Positions 8,451 to 18,949 of a stretch of 64,000 nucleotides of DNA are shown piece by piece. The translations under genes were made by a program, and so were the position numbers. The stretch lies in assembly GCA_964464595.1 (NCBI GenBank), contig CAYXGW010000004.1, positions 62,001 to 126,000 on the forward strand, written 5' to 3'. Each line of letters starts with the position of its first letter. Position 1 is the stretch's first letter. This DNA is from JADFJB01 sp964464595 (lineage in GTDB: Bacteria > Zhuqueibacterota > JdFR-76 > DREG01). The notes beneath the pieces are model-generated. The model was not told where the DNA came from, did not search any database, and was given only the letters and a program-made list of their open reading frames with translations.

Positions 8451-11072
8451 CTAAACCTTCTTATTCCTTTTAATCACAATCAAGGTATAATCATCAACTG
8501 GTGGGATACCCCGGTAAAATTCAATAATATCTTTTTCCAATTCATTCAAAATCTGTTTGGCTGATTCCTCTTTCTGCTTTGCAAGCAGGTTTGATAACCG
8601 ATCAATGCCATAATGTTCAATCTCTTCACCGGTATAAATAGCCGCTTCTATAAGGCCGTCTGAGTATAGTATACATGCATCTCCCGGGTCAAAATGCAGG
8701 TCCATAACTTCGAGTTTGTCTTTAAAAATACTCTCATTGGTTGTCAAACCAATTCCCATACCTGAGCTTGTCATTTCCTGAATATCCGTGTCTGGTTTAC
8801 CTGGCATCACAAGCGGTGGCGTATGGCCGGCGCGAATCCATTTAAACCGGTTTTTTTTGCTATCCAAAACACCAATTACAGCTGTTACAAAAAGTTGTTT
8901 GTCAACCATAGGGTCGGCAAAGTAATTATTGAGTCGAATGGCAATTTCCGCAGGATCTTTGGTAAAATGGTGAGAAAACCGGATAAGGCTCATACATTGC
9001 GCCATGTACAATGCAGCGTAAGATCCCTTGCCCGAAACATCGCCAATTGAAACCAGAAATTTATCTTTACTCAATGGTAAGACATCATAAAAATCCCCGC
9101 CGACTTCTGTGGCTGTCTTCAAACATACGGCAATTTGATAGCCTGAAATTTCCGGCAGTTTACGGGGTAGAATGCCTAATTGTACCTGGCGAGCCATATC
9201 GAGTTCATGCTCCAGCCGTTCTTTTTCTACAGATTCTTCAATGGTCTTTAAAAGTTTGTCTCCCATTGTATTAAAGCGCTCGGCTAATTCAACGAATTCA
9301 TCCTCCCCTTCCAATTCAACTTTGTAATCTAAATTCCCGGAAGCAATCTCACGAATCCCGGTTTTAAGCTGAGAAAATTTCTGCACAATTCGGTCGTTGA
9401 TTTGCTCTCCGAATTTTACCATCCTGCGAGTAACCAATAGATTTACCAGGAAATAAACAATTGCCAGAAATATCAGAAGCCGAAAAATAGGAGTCATTGC
9501 CCGTGAGAAAGTGGGTAATATGATGATATCAAATGCATAGAAATCATCCCGGTTCTCGTCGTTATAAACCGGAAGGTATACTCTTCCGGCAGTCAATCTG
9601 CTTTGAATGTTTTGATTGCCAATTTGCATATTCAATAACGAAGGTAACTTTCCGGAGGTGGAATCTAAATGAAACGAAATGGCAGATTCAAATTTGTTGG
9701 AGAACAGGGCGAACGGAAAAATTCCAATATTACTTTCACCGGAAGGTAACACCACAAATGGAAAGAATGAATCCACATTTGGCAGTTGCTGTGTATTCAT
9801 ATTGTACAAAAAGCTTTCCACCTGGTTGGATGTGCTGAATTGATATGCCTTGATTTGCGAACCTATCATAAGCGGAAGATTTTTTGTCACGGATTTTAGT
9901 AGTGTGGAATCTATGCGAACAAGGTGAATTGAATTAGATAATGAATCTGAATCTTTAAATACAATAAAATGATCGAAGACACGTTTATTTGAAGATTGAA
10001 TTCGTGGCGCCCTTATAATCATTTTACCGTCTAAATCCCGGGGAATACGAACCGGGAGATAACCTCGCATCGTGATAACGGAATCGCTTTCTGATAAATT
10101 CTGCTGATAATGTGTAATTGTTTCAGGAGTTTGGTTGCTCTGTACTTGCTTGAACAACTTAACCAACTCAGTACGAAAATTTTCAGCCTGCCAACCTGAA
10201 ATGAAAAAATAAAACACCGAAACAAGAAGGAAAAATTGAACGAACTGGGGAAATGAAGATTGAAATAGGCTGGAGATCCATAGTTTTCGTGAAAGGCTGG
10301 CATGATTGTAAACCAGAACCACAGGGATTTTTATCAATAAAGCCAAAAGGTACATTCTCATCAATAGAAACAGGTAATAGGGCGCTTTTTGCCAGATAAG
10401 TGCTTGGGGAAAATATTGTGGAATTTGAGATTGTAACGGATCCTTTGAGTATAAACCGTATAAAGCAAAGAAGATGATAATCCAATAGATCCAGCATTCC
10501 GTCCTGGTTAATTTTTCCAACCAGCTTGTTTTTGACAATAGAAACAGAAGAAGGATTAGTTGTAAAAAATAGGCTGTGAAAACCGCATCCTTGTGAAAAA
10601 AATAGGCAGATATGATTCCAAAAAATATAAAAAAAAGCAGAATCCAAATTTCACCCCGGTTTTGTACCAGGATTAAACTAAACAGCAGAGTGAGTATGCC
10701 AAGAAAAATAATTTGAAATGATGTTTGTGCACCGGAGGCGAAAGAACCGCCTGTTAGGATAACGCTGTCTGAGAAGGCGGAATTGATAACAACACGATCA
10801 AGCAAGTAAATTAATATGAATAAAATAAGAAGAAGTTCCGTCGGTGGTCGAATTTGCTTCCGAATAATCCCGACCAACTTAAACCAAAAAAAGATATGAA
10901 TGGGAAGTAAATAGATAAGTGCTGTTGAATCAATATAGAGGAAAACCAGAAAAAAAGTAATCAACCAACCCACTCCATAGAACAATAAACCGAAGTTCAG
11001 AAATTTGTGCTTCTCCAATTTCGACCAGAACTCGATTATCCTATTTTGAAATGAGAATTTATACTTTGACAA
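8451..11072 (-). CDS. Membrane-bound SpoIIE/RsbU-type PP2C phosphatase with HAMP domain
   Basis: 873 residues. About seven membrane helices occupy residues 25-300, then an extracytoplasmic domain (310-545) is closed by a further helix near 550-570. A HAMP region follows (about 575-635, ending in AERFNTMGDKL) with a short coiled coil, then the SpoIIE PP2C domain (640-873): EVGGDFYD and GDVSGKG carry metal-binding Asp residues, followed by RAGHTPP, YSDGL and DDYT. Such enzymes dephosphorylate anti-anti-sigma factors (STAS proteins) in partner-switching pathways; no STAS or RsbW gene is nearby. The start appears to be TTG at 11072 with GGGAA upstream. The sensory half suggests a membrane or envelope signal, which is inference. 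Confidence 0.88.
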   Translation of the reverse strand: MSKYKFSFQNRIIEFWSKLEKHKFLNFGLLFYGVGWLITFFLVFLYIDSTALIYLLPIHIFFWFKLVGIIRKQIRPPTELLLILFILIYLLDRVVINSAFSDSVILTGGSFASGAQTSFQIIFLGILTLLFSLILVQNRGEIWILLFFIFFGIISAYFFHKDAVFTAYFLQLILLLFLLSKTSWLEKLTRTECWIYWIIIFFALYGLYSKDPLQSQIPQYFPQALIWQKAPYYLFLLMRMYLLALLIKIPVVLVYNHASLSRKLWISSLFQSSFPQFVQFFLLVSVFYFFISGWQAENFRTELVKLFKQVQSNQTPETITHYQQNLSESDSVITMRGYLPVRIPRDLDGKMIIRAPRIQSSNKRVFDHFIVFKDSDSLSNSIHLVRIDSTLLKSVTKNLPLMIGSQIKAYQFSTSNQVESFLYNMNTQQLPNVDSFFPFVVLPSGESNIGIFPFALFSNKFESAISFHLDSTSGKLPSLLNMQIGNQNIQSRLTAGRVYLPVYNDENRDDFYAFDIIILPTFSRAMTPIFRLLIFLAIVYFLVNLLVTRRMVKFGEQINDRIVQKFSQLKTGIREIASGNLDYKVELEGEDEFVELAERFNTMGDKLLKTIEESVEKERLEHELDMARQVQLGILPRKLPEISGYQIAVCLKTATEVGGDFYDVLPLSKDKFLVSIGDVSGKGSYAALYMAQCMSLIRFSHHFTKDPAEIAIRLNNYFADPMVDKQLFVTAVIGVLDSKKNRFKWIRAGHTPPLVMPGKPDTDIQEMTSSGMGIGLTTNESIFKDKLEVMDLHFDPGDACILYSDGLIEAAIYTGEEIEHYGIDRLSNLLAKQKEESAKQILNELEKDIIEFYRGIPPVDDYTLIVIKRNKKV

Positions 11073-11237
11073 AAGTATTCCCTATTTTTTCATGATAGCA
11101 TGCTGGTAAAAATATTTATGATTTTTTAATATTGAATCAAAGATAAATATTTATTGATTCGCAAGCAAGCAATTAGAAGGCTGTAATCTGAGAGAAGTGA
11201 ATTTTTGTTGTGGAATCAAAACGGCAATCAGAAAAGA

Positions 11238-11285
11238 GTAACAAAGTAACAAAGTAACAAAGTGACAAAGTGACAAAGTGACAAA
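11238..11285 (+). repeat. Tandem 8-bp repeat, six units
   Basis: Six consecutive units: three GTAACAAA then three GTGACAAA, in the 249-base gap between the phosphatase and Nudix genes. The block switch between the two variants suggests expansion of each by slippage. Confidence 0.9.
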
Positions 11286-11321
11286 GAAAATAGACTAGGT
11301 TATTAGAGCTAACGTATCTTT

Positions 11322-11798
11322 TTACTTTATTGATTGCTCAATACAACTCCGAATAGGCGGAAAAACATTCATATTCAGTATTTCGGTTGGTGAATAGAAA
11401 CCAGCAGATATAACTTCGCGGTTATCTATTTGAATTCGAGGTTTTTCATTGACTCTTAATGTAAAAATAGTTACATGGTCCTCCCGGTTTTCCCAATTAT
11501 GCTGCGTATCTAAAACCGGTTCTAATTCGCCAGGTTCAGCGATAATTCCAATTTCTTCCTGAAGCTCTCGAATAGCTGCATTTATTGGAGATTCCTTGCG
11601 CTTTAAGTAACCTCCCGGTAAAGTATAATAGTCATGATAGGAATTTCGCACAAGCAGAATTTTTCCTTGGTACCAGACAGCAATTAACACCCCGTTTGTT
11701 TTTGGCTTTCGGATTACCCAGAATAGTTTTATGATTCGATATGCAATAAAGTATATGATTCGATAAATTTGATCGACAATGGGTTTCATAAATTCCAT
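11322..11798 (-). CDS. Nudix hydrolase
   Basis: 158 residues. The Nudix box lies at residues 62-84 (GGYLKRKE then REL and EEIG), matching GX5EX7REUXEEXGU, so the protein hydrolyses a nucleoside diphosphate linked to another moiety using divalent metal. Residues 10-30 are hydrophobic (IYRIIYFIAYRIIKLFWVI) and may associate with the membrane, which is unusual for the family. Fourteen bases separate it from the YhaM-like gene upstream, so they are probably cotranscribed. Substrate not predictable. Confidence 0.85.
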   Translation of the reverse strand: MEFMKPIVDQIYRIIYFIAYRIIKLFWVIRKPKTNGVLIAVWYQGKILLVRNSYHDYYTLPGGYLKRKESPINAAIRELQEEIGIIAEPGELEPVLDTQHNWENREDHVTIFTLRVNEKPRIQIDNREVISAGFYSPTEILNMNVFPPIRSCIEQSIK

Positions 11799-11812
11799 TT
11801 GGGGTTGCGGGA

Positions 11813-12781
11813 TTATTGTTTATCAGAATCCGGAAAATAAAAAAACCGATCCATCAACTTAACATAATTGCTCCACTTTTTCCCCTCTTCATGTTCGTTT
11901 TCTGCGATGCGCAAAAATGCATCTACTTTTGAATCGAGTTGATCTACCATATACAGAACAAGGGCTTCAAGGGTCATTGGTACGACGGGAGCTCCGTGCG
12001 CAAGTTCACCGTGATGGCTTAAAATCAAATGCAGAATTTGTGTGCGTAATTCGCCCGGAAATTCCGGAATATCTGCGATTATTCGCTCGACCCAGGAAGC
12101 GCCGATAGGTACATGGCCAATCAGTCTGCCATCATCGGTGTATTCAATGAAGCCCCGATCTATTGCGTAACTTTTTATTTTTCCTATGTCGTGCAAAATG
12201 GTACCCGTTATAATTATATCACGGTTGATAGTTGGGTAGTGAGACGAAAGAAAATCACAAATTTGAACCATTGATATCGTATGTTCAAAAAGTCCTGCTA
12301 ACCGGCTATGGTGCCACAGCTTGCCTGCCGGAATCTGTTCAAACAAATGAAGAGTATCTTTTTCTGAGAATAATCTAGTCAACAATTCCTGCAAATATTT
12401 ATTGTGGATTGATTGAATGATCTTTTTGAACTTTTCTCTTAATTGATCCAACTCTTTATTTGGACCCGGCAAAAAGTCGGCTGGTTTTAAATTGTCTTCA
12501 TCGCAAAGAGCTCTCATTTTTTCGATGACAAGTGAAGTTTTTCCTCTATAATCGATAATACGTCCTTTAATTTTAACAATATCACCAATATCGTAAATTT
12601 CATTTTGTTCTTTCACTTCCTGCCAAATGGTTGCAGATATCCTGCCGGTTGGAAGTCCCAGCTCTAAAGCAAGATAAGGCGCGTTGTCCGTCTTCTTAGT
12701 TCGCATTTCTTTCTTGCGAATAATAAAAAATTCAGTAAGTTCTTCCCCGGGTTTTAATTGTTTTATTGATCGGGATAACAT
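11813..12781 (-). CDS. YhaM-like OB-fold/HD-domain 3'-5' exoribonuclease
   Basis: 322 residues. Residues 1-95 form an OB-fold typical of nucleic-acid binding (isolated phrases ATIWQEV and VKIKGRIIDYRGK). Residues 150-310 are an HD phosphohydrolase: HSRLAGLFEHT, then TILHDIGK with the His-Asp pair, then further His in LSHHGELAHG. This order, OB then HD, matches YhaM/CBF1-type 3'-5' exonucleases. Cytoplasmic. It sits 57 bases downstream of the acylase gene in the same direction. Confidence 0.82.
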   Translation of the reverse strand: MLSRSIKQLKPGEELTEFFIIRKKEMRTKKTDNAPYLALELGLPTGRISATIWQEVKEQNEIYDIGDIVKIKGRIIDYRGKTSLVIEKMRALCDEDNLKPADFLPGPNKELDQLREKFKKIIQSIHNKYLQELLTRLFSEKDTLHLFEQIPAGKLWHHSRLAGLFEHTISMVQICDFLSSHYPTINRDIIITGTILHDIGKIKSYAIDRGFIEYTDDGRLIGHVPIGASWVERIIADIPEFPGELRTQILHLILSHHGELAHGAPVVPMTLEALVLYMVDQLDSKVDAFLRIAENEHEEGKKWSNYVKLMDRFFYFPDSDKQ

Positions 12782-12838
12782 GGTTTCCCCAATTTCTTTA
12801 ATTGAATATTTACAAATAGATTTAGTTCTATGTATATA

Positions 12839-15220
12839 TTATTTTGGAATTAATTTCAACAAATCATTCCCTGATTTTTTGATGATGTTCTCATCTGTTT
12901 CCAGTTTAACGTACGATCCATTGGCCCAAAAATCCGCCATGTCATCAAAGTGAGGACTAAAATAATGGCCAACCTGCCCGGGAGGATTTATCACAAAAGC
13001 GCTACCGGGTTTTGCCATATCGATAATCATCCGCATAGAAGGACCAACCTGGCAATCGTATGGGTTTTGCATATTATAATTACCATTATTTATGGTTGTG
13101 TGACTGCCACTCATGGGTTTAGGTCCTACATTAAAAACCCATCCGAATAAAGGTTTCCCCCCGAGGAAATGCTTAAAAGTAATCCGATGCATCCGATCCC
13201 AGCGCCATTTAATAATCTCAGGTCCAAGTTTATCCTCCAACTCTGAGGCGGTATCAGTCCATGATTTCAGAACGATATCACTTTCAGATTCGAATTTACC
13301 AGGTGTGGTTTTATCATCAAACCAATGGTGCAGATTGCGTTGGTATATTTTACGGATGGCGCGATAAGAGATTGCAGCAAATCGTAAATATTCATGGAAA
13401 TTTTCCTCACCTAATTCATCCGAGAAAGTGTTCCTGAGAAAATTAGAAAAGAAGGAATGGAAAAGGGCTGCGCCGACACTTTCGCCACTTACCTGCATGT
13501 CCCATCCCTGAATAAACTGGTACATTTCATTATATCGATCTTCTTTATCAGCCAATTCTTTCAATTCAGGTGAGATAAAAGGCAATAGAAATTCAACAAA
13601 CGGTGATTTAACATCCATTTGCATGGCTTTAAAATCATTCACATCAAATTTCTTATCTTCCTCCAACAATTCACGGATCCGAATAATTCTTGATGGGGGC
13701 TCCCAAAGATGTGAAATGTAATAGGGATAGCTGGTAGGGGCTACACGGTTATTGGCAGTGGCTAAATAATTTTTCGCCGGATTATAAACTTTGGGTAATT
13801 GATCGAACGGAATAAATCCACGCCAATGCCTTTGATTCTGGCTTGGCAGTCGGCCTGTTCGATTGGTTCGAATCGGAATATAACCGCTGCACTGGTAACC
13901 GATATTTCCATTGATGTCTGCAAAAACGAAATTCAAGCTGGGCACTTTGAATTTTCGGATTGCCTGTCTAAAATCCCGCCAATTTTCAGCACGATTCAAA
14001 TGATGAAATGCAAGTACATCGTCTGAGTATTCCTGGCCAGTCCAACGCAAAACCACTTTTTCATCAATCCCTTTTCCAATCGGGTGAATGGCATTAACAA
14101 TAGGTCCGTTTCGAGTTGATAAAATTTTTAAACGCCGTGGGCTACCATTTTTGATGGGAATCGTTTCCACCCGTTCAAGAAATTTTTGCCATCCGCCATC
14201 TAGTAAATAACGGGTTGAATCCCTGCTGATTTTGGTGATGATAAAATCAACATCGTCATTCATAACATTGGTTATTCCCCATGAGATTTTCTGATTAAAT
14301 CCAATAATAATTTCCGGACTGCCTGGAATTGTGAAACCCGCGACATCTACACCCGGAGCTACCAAGTGTGCCATATACCAGCGAGATGGATTCATCAGAG
14401 TTAAATGCGGATCGTTTGCCAAAATTGGTTTACCGGACTTTGATTTTGATCCCGAAATCACCCAATTGTTGCTACCCTGTCCAAGCCCCACATTGCCGGT
14501 TACGTTGGCGATTTGGTCCTGAAGTTTTAATATGGCATCCAGGTCAAAATTACTCAATTTTGCGTCCACTATGTTTGGCCAATCCGACAAATAATCGCCA
14601 AACAATTCGTTTATGCTGCGTGGTGACATTTTACCGGATAGCTTTCCAGCCAATAATTCAACATTCCAGGCAAGGGATAATTCCCATCCCATGAGTCGTG
14701 AAACGGCATAAATATCTTCGGGGTGCCAGGGTTGTGGTTCGAATTTCAGAAAGAGGAACTCTATCGGATAGTTACCTTGATGTGATTCAATAAAGCTATT
14801 GATCCCATCGGTATAGGCAATAGCTATGGATTGGGAGGTTTCGGAAACCTGGTTATAGATCTCACCAGCGATGTGTTTGAATCCAATCGTAAGAAATAAT
14901 TCATCAATAGCTAGTGTGGTGTCGCCAAAGACTTCAGACATTCGTCCGTTGACCAACCTGCGCAATAATTCCAATTGCCAGAGACGATCTTGTGCCATAA
15001 CATATCCAAGAGAAAAATAGAGATCTTTCTCATTTTGGGCATAAATGTGAGGAACACCATTCTCATCGCGATAGATTTCGACATCATTCGTTAATCCTGA
15101 GATTTCAATTTTCCCCGTAGTTTTTGGAAGAGAACCTTTGAATTCGATATAGAACACAACCATCGTAACTATGATGAGAGCGAAAGCAAGAATAAGAACT
15201 GCAACAATAAATTTTTTCAT
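12839..15220 (-). CDS. Penicillin acylase family Ntn-hydrolase
   Basis: 793 residues, a full-length precursor. An N-terminal membrane/signal helix (4-26) indicates export. The alpha chain is followed by the autoproteolytic junction GLGQG|SNNWVISG with Ser250 as N-terminal nucleophile of the beta chain, and the beta chain contains the expected LANDPHL, WGITNV and a C-terminal SGSHTTINNGNY block. The family includes penicillin G acylases, cephalosporin acylases and acyl-homoserine-lactone acylases such as PvdQ and QuiP; the substrate is an amide but cannot be narrowed from sequence. Activity in the periplasm is expected. Confidence 0.9.
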   Translation of the reverse strand: MKKFIVAVLILAFALIIVTMVVFYIEFKGSLPKTTGKIEISGLTNDVEIYRDENGVPHIYAQNEKDLYFSLGYVMAQDRLWQLELLRRLVNGRMSEVFGDTTLAIDELFLTIGFKHIAGEIYNQVSETSQSIAIAYTDGINSFIESHQGNYPIEFLFLKFEPQPWHPEDIYAVSRLMGWELSLAWNVELLAGKLSGKMSPRSINELFGDYLSDWPNIVDAKLSNFDLDAILKLQDQIANVTGNVGLGQGSNNWVISGSKSKSGKPILANDPHLTLMNPSRWYMAHLVAPGVDVAGFTIPGSPEIIIGFNQKISWGITNVMNDDVDFIITKISRDSTRYLLDGGWQKFLERVETIPIKNGSPRRLKILSTRNGPIVNAIHPIGKGIDEKVVLRWTGQEYSDDVLAFHHLNRAENWRDFRQAIRKFKVPSLNFVFADINGNIGYQCSGYIPIRTNRTGRLPSQNQRHWRGFIPFDQLPKVYNPAKNYLATANNRVAPTSYPYYISHLWEPPSRIIRIRELLEEDKKFDVNDFKAMQMDVKSPFVEFLLPFISPELKELADKEDRYNEMYQFIQGWDMQVSGESVGAALFHSFFSNFLRNTFSDELGEENFHEYLRFAAISYRAIRKIYQRNLHHWFDDKTTPGKFESESDIVLKSWTDTASELEDKLGPEIIKWRWDRMHRITFKHFLGGKPLFGWVFNVGPKPMSGSHTTINNGNYNMQNPYDCQVGPSMRMIIDMAKPGSAFVINPPGQVGHYFSPHFDDMADFWANGSYVKLETDENIIKKSGNDLLKLIPK

Positions 15221-15376
15221 TAGTCGAAATTAATACAATTCTGATAAAAACTATTTCATGCCTTTAACCATTCATGAATGTGTTTTCAATAACACACTCA
15301 AATCTTAACGCTGTTAAGAAAAATATGCAGGTGGTGTACTAAAAGCAACAGCTAAGTAAGATTATGCTTTTGAGGT

Positions 15377-15892
15377 TTAATTCTTTTTAGTTCGTTTCGA
15401 TTTCTTCTTTAGCTTATCTTTATTAGTGGAGGGTTTATCCGGTGTGGCTTTCTCTTTTGCTTTTGTTGAGTCGGTTTTTGAGCTTTTTGTTAACATTCTT
15501 ATTCCAGCTCCGGCTGGTGCCGGCATGGTTGATATACCTGATCCATCAATTCCCTTGCGATTGCCGAGTGACCGGGGATCAACAGGGGAAAGGGGTTCAC
15601 CCTTCTCATTTTTTCCTCTGTTGGGATAATAGAATGAGTCCGCCCACCACGGATAATGATAATAATCATTCCATTTTTTCAAACTGGGTGAATTGTAGGG
15701 TTCCTGCAGTGCATAAGGATCTTCCATGGTAAAAGACCCAAATCCTGTATGGCAGCTACTGCATATATCACGATGGGTAATCTCGGAAGAAAGGTAACTT
15801 TCGCGTTCTACTTGTGAGTGCCGCATAATTGTATAACAACCTGAGAGCATCAGCAAATTACAAATTAGAAAAATTATTTTTTTATTTTTCAT
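15377..15892 (-). CDS. Lipoprotein with a single CxxCH motif
   Basis: 171 residues. Lipobox LMLSGC at Cys19. The mature N-terminus has DICSSCHTGFG: Cys44, Cys47 and His48 form a c-type haem attachment motif, but no distal Met or second haem is evident, so haem binding is possible rather than shown. The middle is Tyr/Trp/Pro-rich, and the last 40 residues are a Lys/Thr/Ser-rich tail. The opening after the lipidated Cys, CYTIMRHSQVE, resembles CYTQMRTVSET in the lipoprotein at 20294-21523. It is 28 bases upstream of the barrel gene in the same direction. Confidence 0.7.
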   Translation of the reverse strand: MKNKKIIFLICNLLMLSGCYTIMRHSQVERESYLSSEITHRDICSSCHTGFGSFTMEDPYALQEPYNSPSLKKWNDYYHYPWWADSFYYPNRGKNEKGEPLSPVDPRSLGNRKGIDGSGISTMPAPAGAGIRMLTKSSKTDSTKAKEKATPDKPSTNKDKLKKKSKRTKKN

Positions 15893-15920
15893 TTAAAACT
15901 TTCTGTTCAAGGTTCGTTCG

Positions 15921-16679
15921 CTAAAAAAATTCCAGATAAGAGATCTTAATCTCTCTATTAGAATACGGCACATTTTCTTTATTTTCTAGTATGTTTTTGA
16001 CTTGAAATTGAATTGCCAATCGATTGACAAACAACCACCGGATCCCGATGTTCAAATAGCCCTTGCCGTCGCCAATAGATTTCGAGCCATTGTCATTTGT
16101 CGCCAAATCGTACTCTCCCAATAAGATTAAATCGGGATTCAAACTCTTGGACGCACCAATAAAGAAATTCATATCTTCGTCCACATCATCGTTCTCAAGA
16201 GATAAATTAACACCTCCATGAAAACTTAAATCACCCAGGAAAGCATAATTCTTACTGCCAACCACATAAAATCCCCGCGATTTTACCGAATAGCGTTTGA
16301 TGTCACCACTGTCCATATAGGGACCGTAACCTTGTGATTGGTAGCCAATTGTTACAGCGGGAAGTGCTATATTTTCATCAATAATTCGGTACACAAAATG
16401 GATACCCGGTTCCGGGTTCCAGTTTACTTTGCCTTCACCGATGATATTGTCACCACCGAAAGCCAGTCCGAGATAAACGCGACTGGACAATCCAATACTG
16501 AGACTTGCCAATAATCCGCCATTTGGATAGATCCGTAAATTGCTCACATAACTCCCTTTTTGAAGAGTTCCGGCAGTAGGAAGATCGATCAGCATTAATG
16601 GCGGCAGCTTTTTAAGTTGAGAAAAAGATGATGAATAGAATCCGAACAAAAGAAATAAAACCAAAACCAGTTTTTTCAT
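15921..16679 (-). CDS. Outer-membrane beta-barrel protein, unknown
   Basis: 252 residues with a classic signal peptide (LVLFLLFGFYSSSFSQ). The mature chain is a series of amphipathic strands with aromatic belts (VYLGLAFGGDN, ALPAVTIGYQSQG, NFFIGASKS, YLNIGIRWLF), as expected for a 10- to 12-stranded barrel, and ends with an aromatic residue (EFF) like many barrels recognised by BamA. No specific family. It lies in an envelope gene block. Confidence 0.72.
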   Translation of the reverse strand: MKKLVLVLFLLFGFYSSSFSQLKKLPPLMLIDLPTAGTLQKGSYVSNLRIYPNGGLLASLSIGLSSRVYLGLAFGGDNIIGEGKVNWNPEPGIHFVYRIIDENIALPAVTIGYQSQGYGPYMDSGDIKRYSVKSRGFYVVGSKNYAFLGDLSFHGGVNLSLENDDVDEDMNFFIGASKSLNPDLILLGEYDLATNDNGSKSIGDGKGYLNIGIRWLFVNRLAIQFQVKNILENKENVPYSNREIKISYLEFF

Positions 16680-16761
16680 TTCTACCTCAACATTTGATCC
16701 GTTAAATCAAATTGTAACATTATTTAATAATAGTATCGATTTTCATTACGATAAACCAAAT

Positions 16762-18912
16762 TTATTGTTTTGATGTGATTTGGAAAGAAATATGTTGTTT
16801 GTTTGTATATGAATTATTTCGATCCTCTACTTTGACATGAAGTTCGTAATTTCCAGGTTCATAATCATTTAGTTGTAAGATGCGATAATTATTCTCGCTT
16901 TTTCGACTGCCCTTGTAATTGTAGGTTGTTACGACAACTGTTTCATCGGGTTGATCTTTCTTGAGCAATCCAAACAAGTTTGATAAACCTGATGAATTCT
17001 TCTTTAATTTTCTGATTTCATAAGAAACAGTGTAGTTTGACAAACCGTTTTGATCCAAATTCAAATTATAAATCTCATAATATAAATATAAATCCTGGCC
17101 CGGTTTAAAAGAGTACTCAAAATTTGGTGAAATAGAAAGCTGGTTGCGATTGACTTCAGAAATGCTGGTTTGGAGGCGAATATTATTTGCTAAAATCAAG
17201 TCACTTAAAGCCAAGGTGTTTTCAGAGAAATCGCGAACGAATACACTATCTTTAAACCGGCCTATTTGTTTGGTGGATAGATTTAAATATTCTATGGCAT
17301 AATTGAATTTCCCGGAAGTAACCTGTACCGAATCGACCGCGAATAAATAGTTAAATTCAGATAAATTTGATGCTTCAGTTTTAAATTCCGTTTCCTCTAT
17401 GGATTTCGAAAATGGCTGCCAATTAGAATCAAACAAAAACAATCCTTTTTCAAATTGAATTCGTTTGTCGGATAAGAGTTGATGAATATCCTTTTTCAGA
17501 ATCCCGCTATAAACATATAAGACAGGCTGACCATTTTCTTTCTTAAATTGGCGCGATAAGGCAGCTACGTTGAATTTTCGATGCTCGTATGGAGAGCGAT
17601 AATATTCCGGCAATGTCTTCACCATCTTCCGGTAAATTTCTTTGTAGTCATCTCCGGCTGCCATTCCCCATTTGAATTTATAATCTCTATTCAGAAATGC
17701 ATCCTCAAAAACGAATTGAAATCCTGGATATGACCAGGTTTCTTTAGAACTTACGAGTGGATTTATTCGCGGTGAATCACTGCCAGGATGACGTTCTATA
17801 AGCCTGGGAGTTGTTTTTACTTTATTCAACGGAGCGCCATATCGAATATAGACTTTGCCACGATCTGTCTGCCAACCTTCTACTTTTTTCAATTCATTAC
17901 TAAAGCATAAATTGGCGTATGCTATTCGCGAAAAATGCTCCATTAATCGTTCGTTGTAATCCGTTAGAAATAATGGATCACGGTTTTGCCAATAAGCTTG
18001 GTTTGCCTGGCTTTTTGATGTACTTGTTTTTTTTATGAAGTCTTTTTTCACCTGGTTTGCAAGCAATGGTTCAATGGATTGATAGAAATTTCTTTCCTGC
18101 TTTTTCATTAAATTCCAGGCAATTTTATATTCGGAATCAGCTTTTTTTAATCGTCCTGATTTTTGGTAGGCAAGCGCCAAATAAAGATGGCACAGTTTAT
18201 CATTCGGATTGAATTGAACTGCGGTTTTGAAAAGGGATACCATAACCTGGAAATCTGCATTTTCATAATACAAAAGTCCTAATCGATAATAAGTTTTTGC
18301 TAAATTTGGATTATATCGAATCGCATTATTGTAGTATTGCTGGCATTTTTCTCTATCATTTTCAACAAATTGATCAAAATAAATAACGACCAAACTTGAA
18401 TGTTCCGAAATCATATTCTCATAATGCAAAAATTCTTTTTCCCGAATGTGGCCCAAATGATACCAGGCTTCCGCATGAGTGCTATCCAGTTCCACAATTG
18501 TTTTGAATTCGCTTTCAGCGGAAGATGTAAATTTTTGTTTTAAATAAAGATTGCCAAGAGTTAACCGGTAAGATATATTTCCGGGATCGTAAAGAATTGC
18601 TTTTTTTAATGCAACCTGCGCTTTGTTTCGACCAGAAATTGTATCGCGAGTTAAGTGTATTTTGGCAATTTCATAATAAGCCGAGGCAAATGATTGGCGT
18701 TTTAGTATGGCTTTATGAAAAGACTTTAGAGCAGTAGTTTTGCGCCCTTGTTCTAAATATACCAGCCCCCTTTTATAAAGGCGATTTCCTTCTTCAGGGT
18801 TTTGACCTATAATACCGGCACAGGATATAACAAATAAACACCCGTAAAAGATTACAAATATTTTCAGGTATGAATTGTATTGTCGGCAGGTAGATTTAAA
18901 ACTTTGATTCAC
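16762..18912 (-). CDS. TPR lipoprotein with GWxTD domain
   Basis: 716 residues. Lipobox FVISC with Cys31. Residues 38-290 contain at least six tetratricopeptide repeats (AYYEIAKIHL, YRLTLGNLYL, AWYHLGHIRE, TYYRLGLLYY, CHLYLALAYQ). Residues about 310-440 are a GWxTD domain: VEGWQTDRGKVYIRYG is its signature. The C-terminal part (450-716) is beta-rich. GWxTD proteins occur in Bacteroidota, Acidobacteriota and related groups and their role is not known; the architecture implies an inner-leaflet outer-membrane scaffold. Located between two outer-membrane barrels. Confidence 0.85.
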   Translation of the reverse strand: MNQSFKSTCRQYNSYLKIFVIFYGCLFVISCAGIIGQNPEEGNRLYKRGLVYLEQGRKTTALKSFHKAILKRQSFASAYYEIAKIHLTRDTISGRNKAQVALKKAILYDPGNISYRLTLGNLYLKQKFTSSAESEFKTIVELDSTHAEAWYHLGHIREKEFLHYENMISEHSSLVVIYFDQFVENDREKCQQYYNNAIRYNPNLAKTYYRLGLLYYENADFQVMVSLFKTAVQFNPNDKLCHLYLALAYQKSGRLKKADSEYKIAWNLMKKQERNFYQSIEPLLANQVKKDFIKKTSTSKSQANQAYWQNRDPLFLTDYNERLMEHFSRIAYANLCFSNELKKVEGWQTDRGKVYIRYGAPLNKVKTTPRLIERHPGSDSPRINPLVSSKETWSYPGFQFVFEDAFLNRDYKFKWGMAAGDDYKEIYRKMVKTLPEYYRSPYEHRKFNVAALSRQFKKENGQPVLYVYSGILKKDIHQLLSDKRIQFEKGLFLFDSNWQPFSKSIEETEFKTEASNLSEFNYLFAVDSVQVTSGKFNYAIEYLNLSTKQIGRFKDSVFVRDFSENTLALSDLILANNIRLQTSISEVNRNQLSISPNFEYSFKPGQDLYLYYEIYNLNLDQNGLSNYTVSYEIRKLKKNSSGLSNLFGLLKKDQPDETVVVTTYNYKGSRKSENNYRILQLNDYEPGNYELHVKVEDRNNSYTNKQHISFQITSKQ

Positions 18913-18949
18913 TTAAAAGCTCTCAGCACCAGAATCGAATAAATAAAAA

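Noticed and set aside
11238..11285. CRISPR-like array
   Set aside because: Units are 8 bases without spacers; it is a simple tandem repeat. No cas genes or direct repeats of CRISPR size were seen anywhere in the window.
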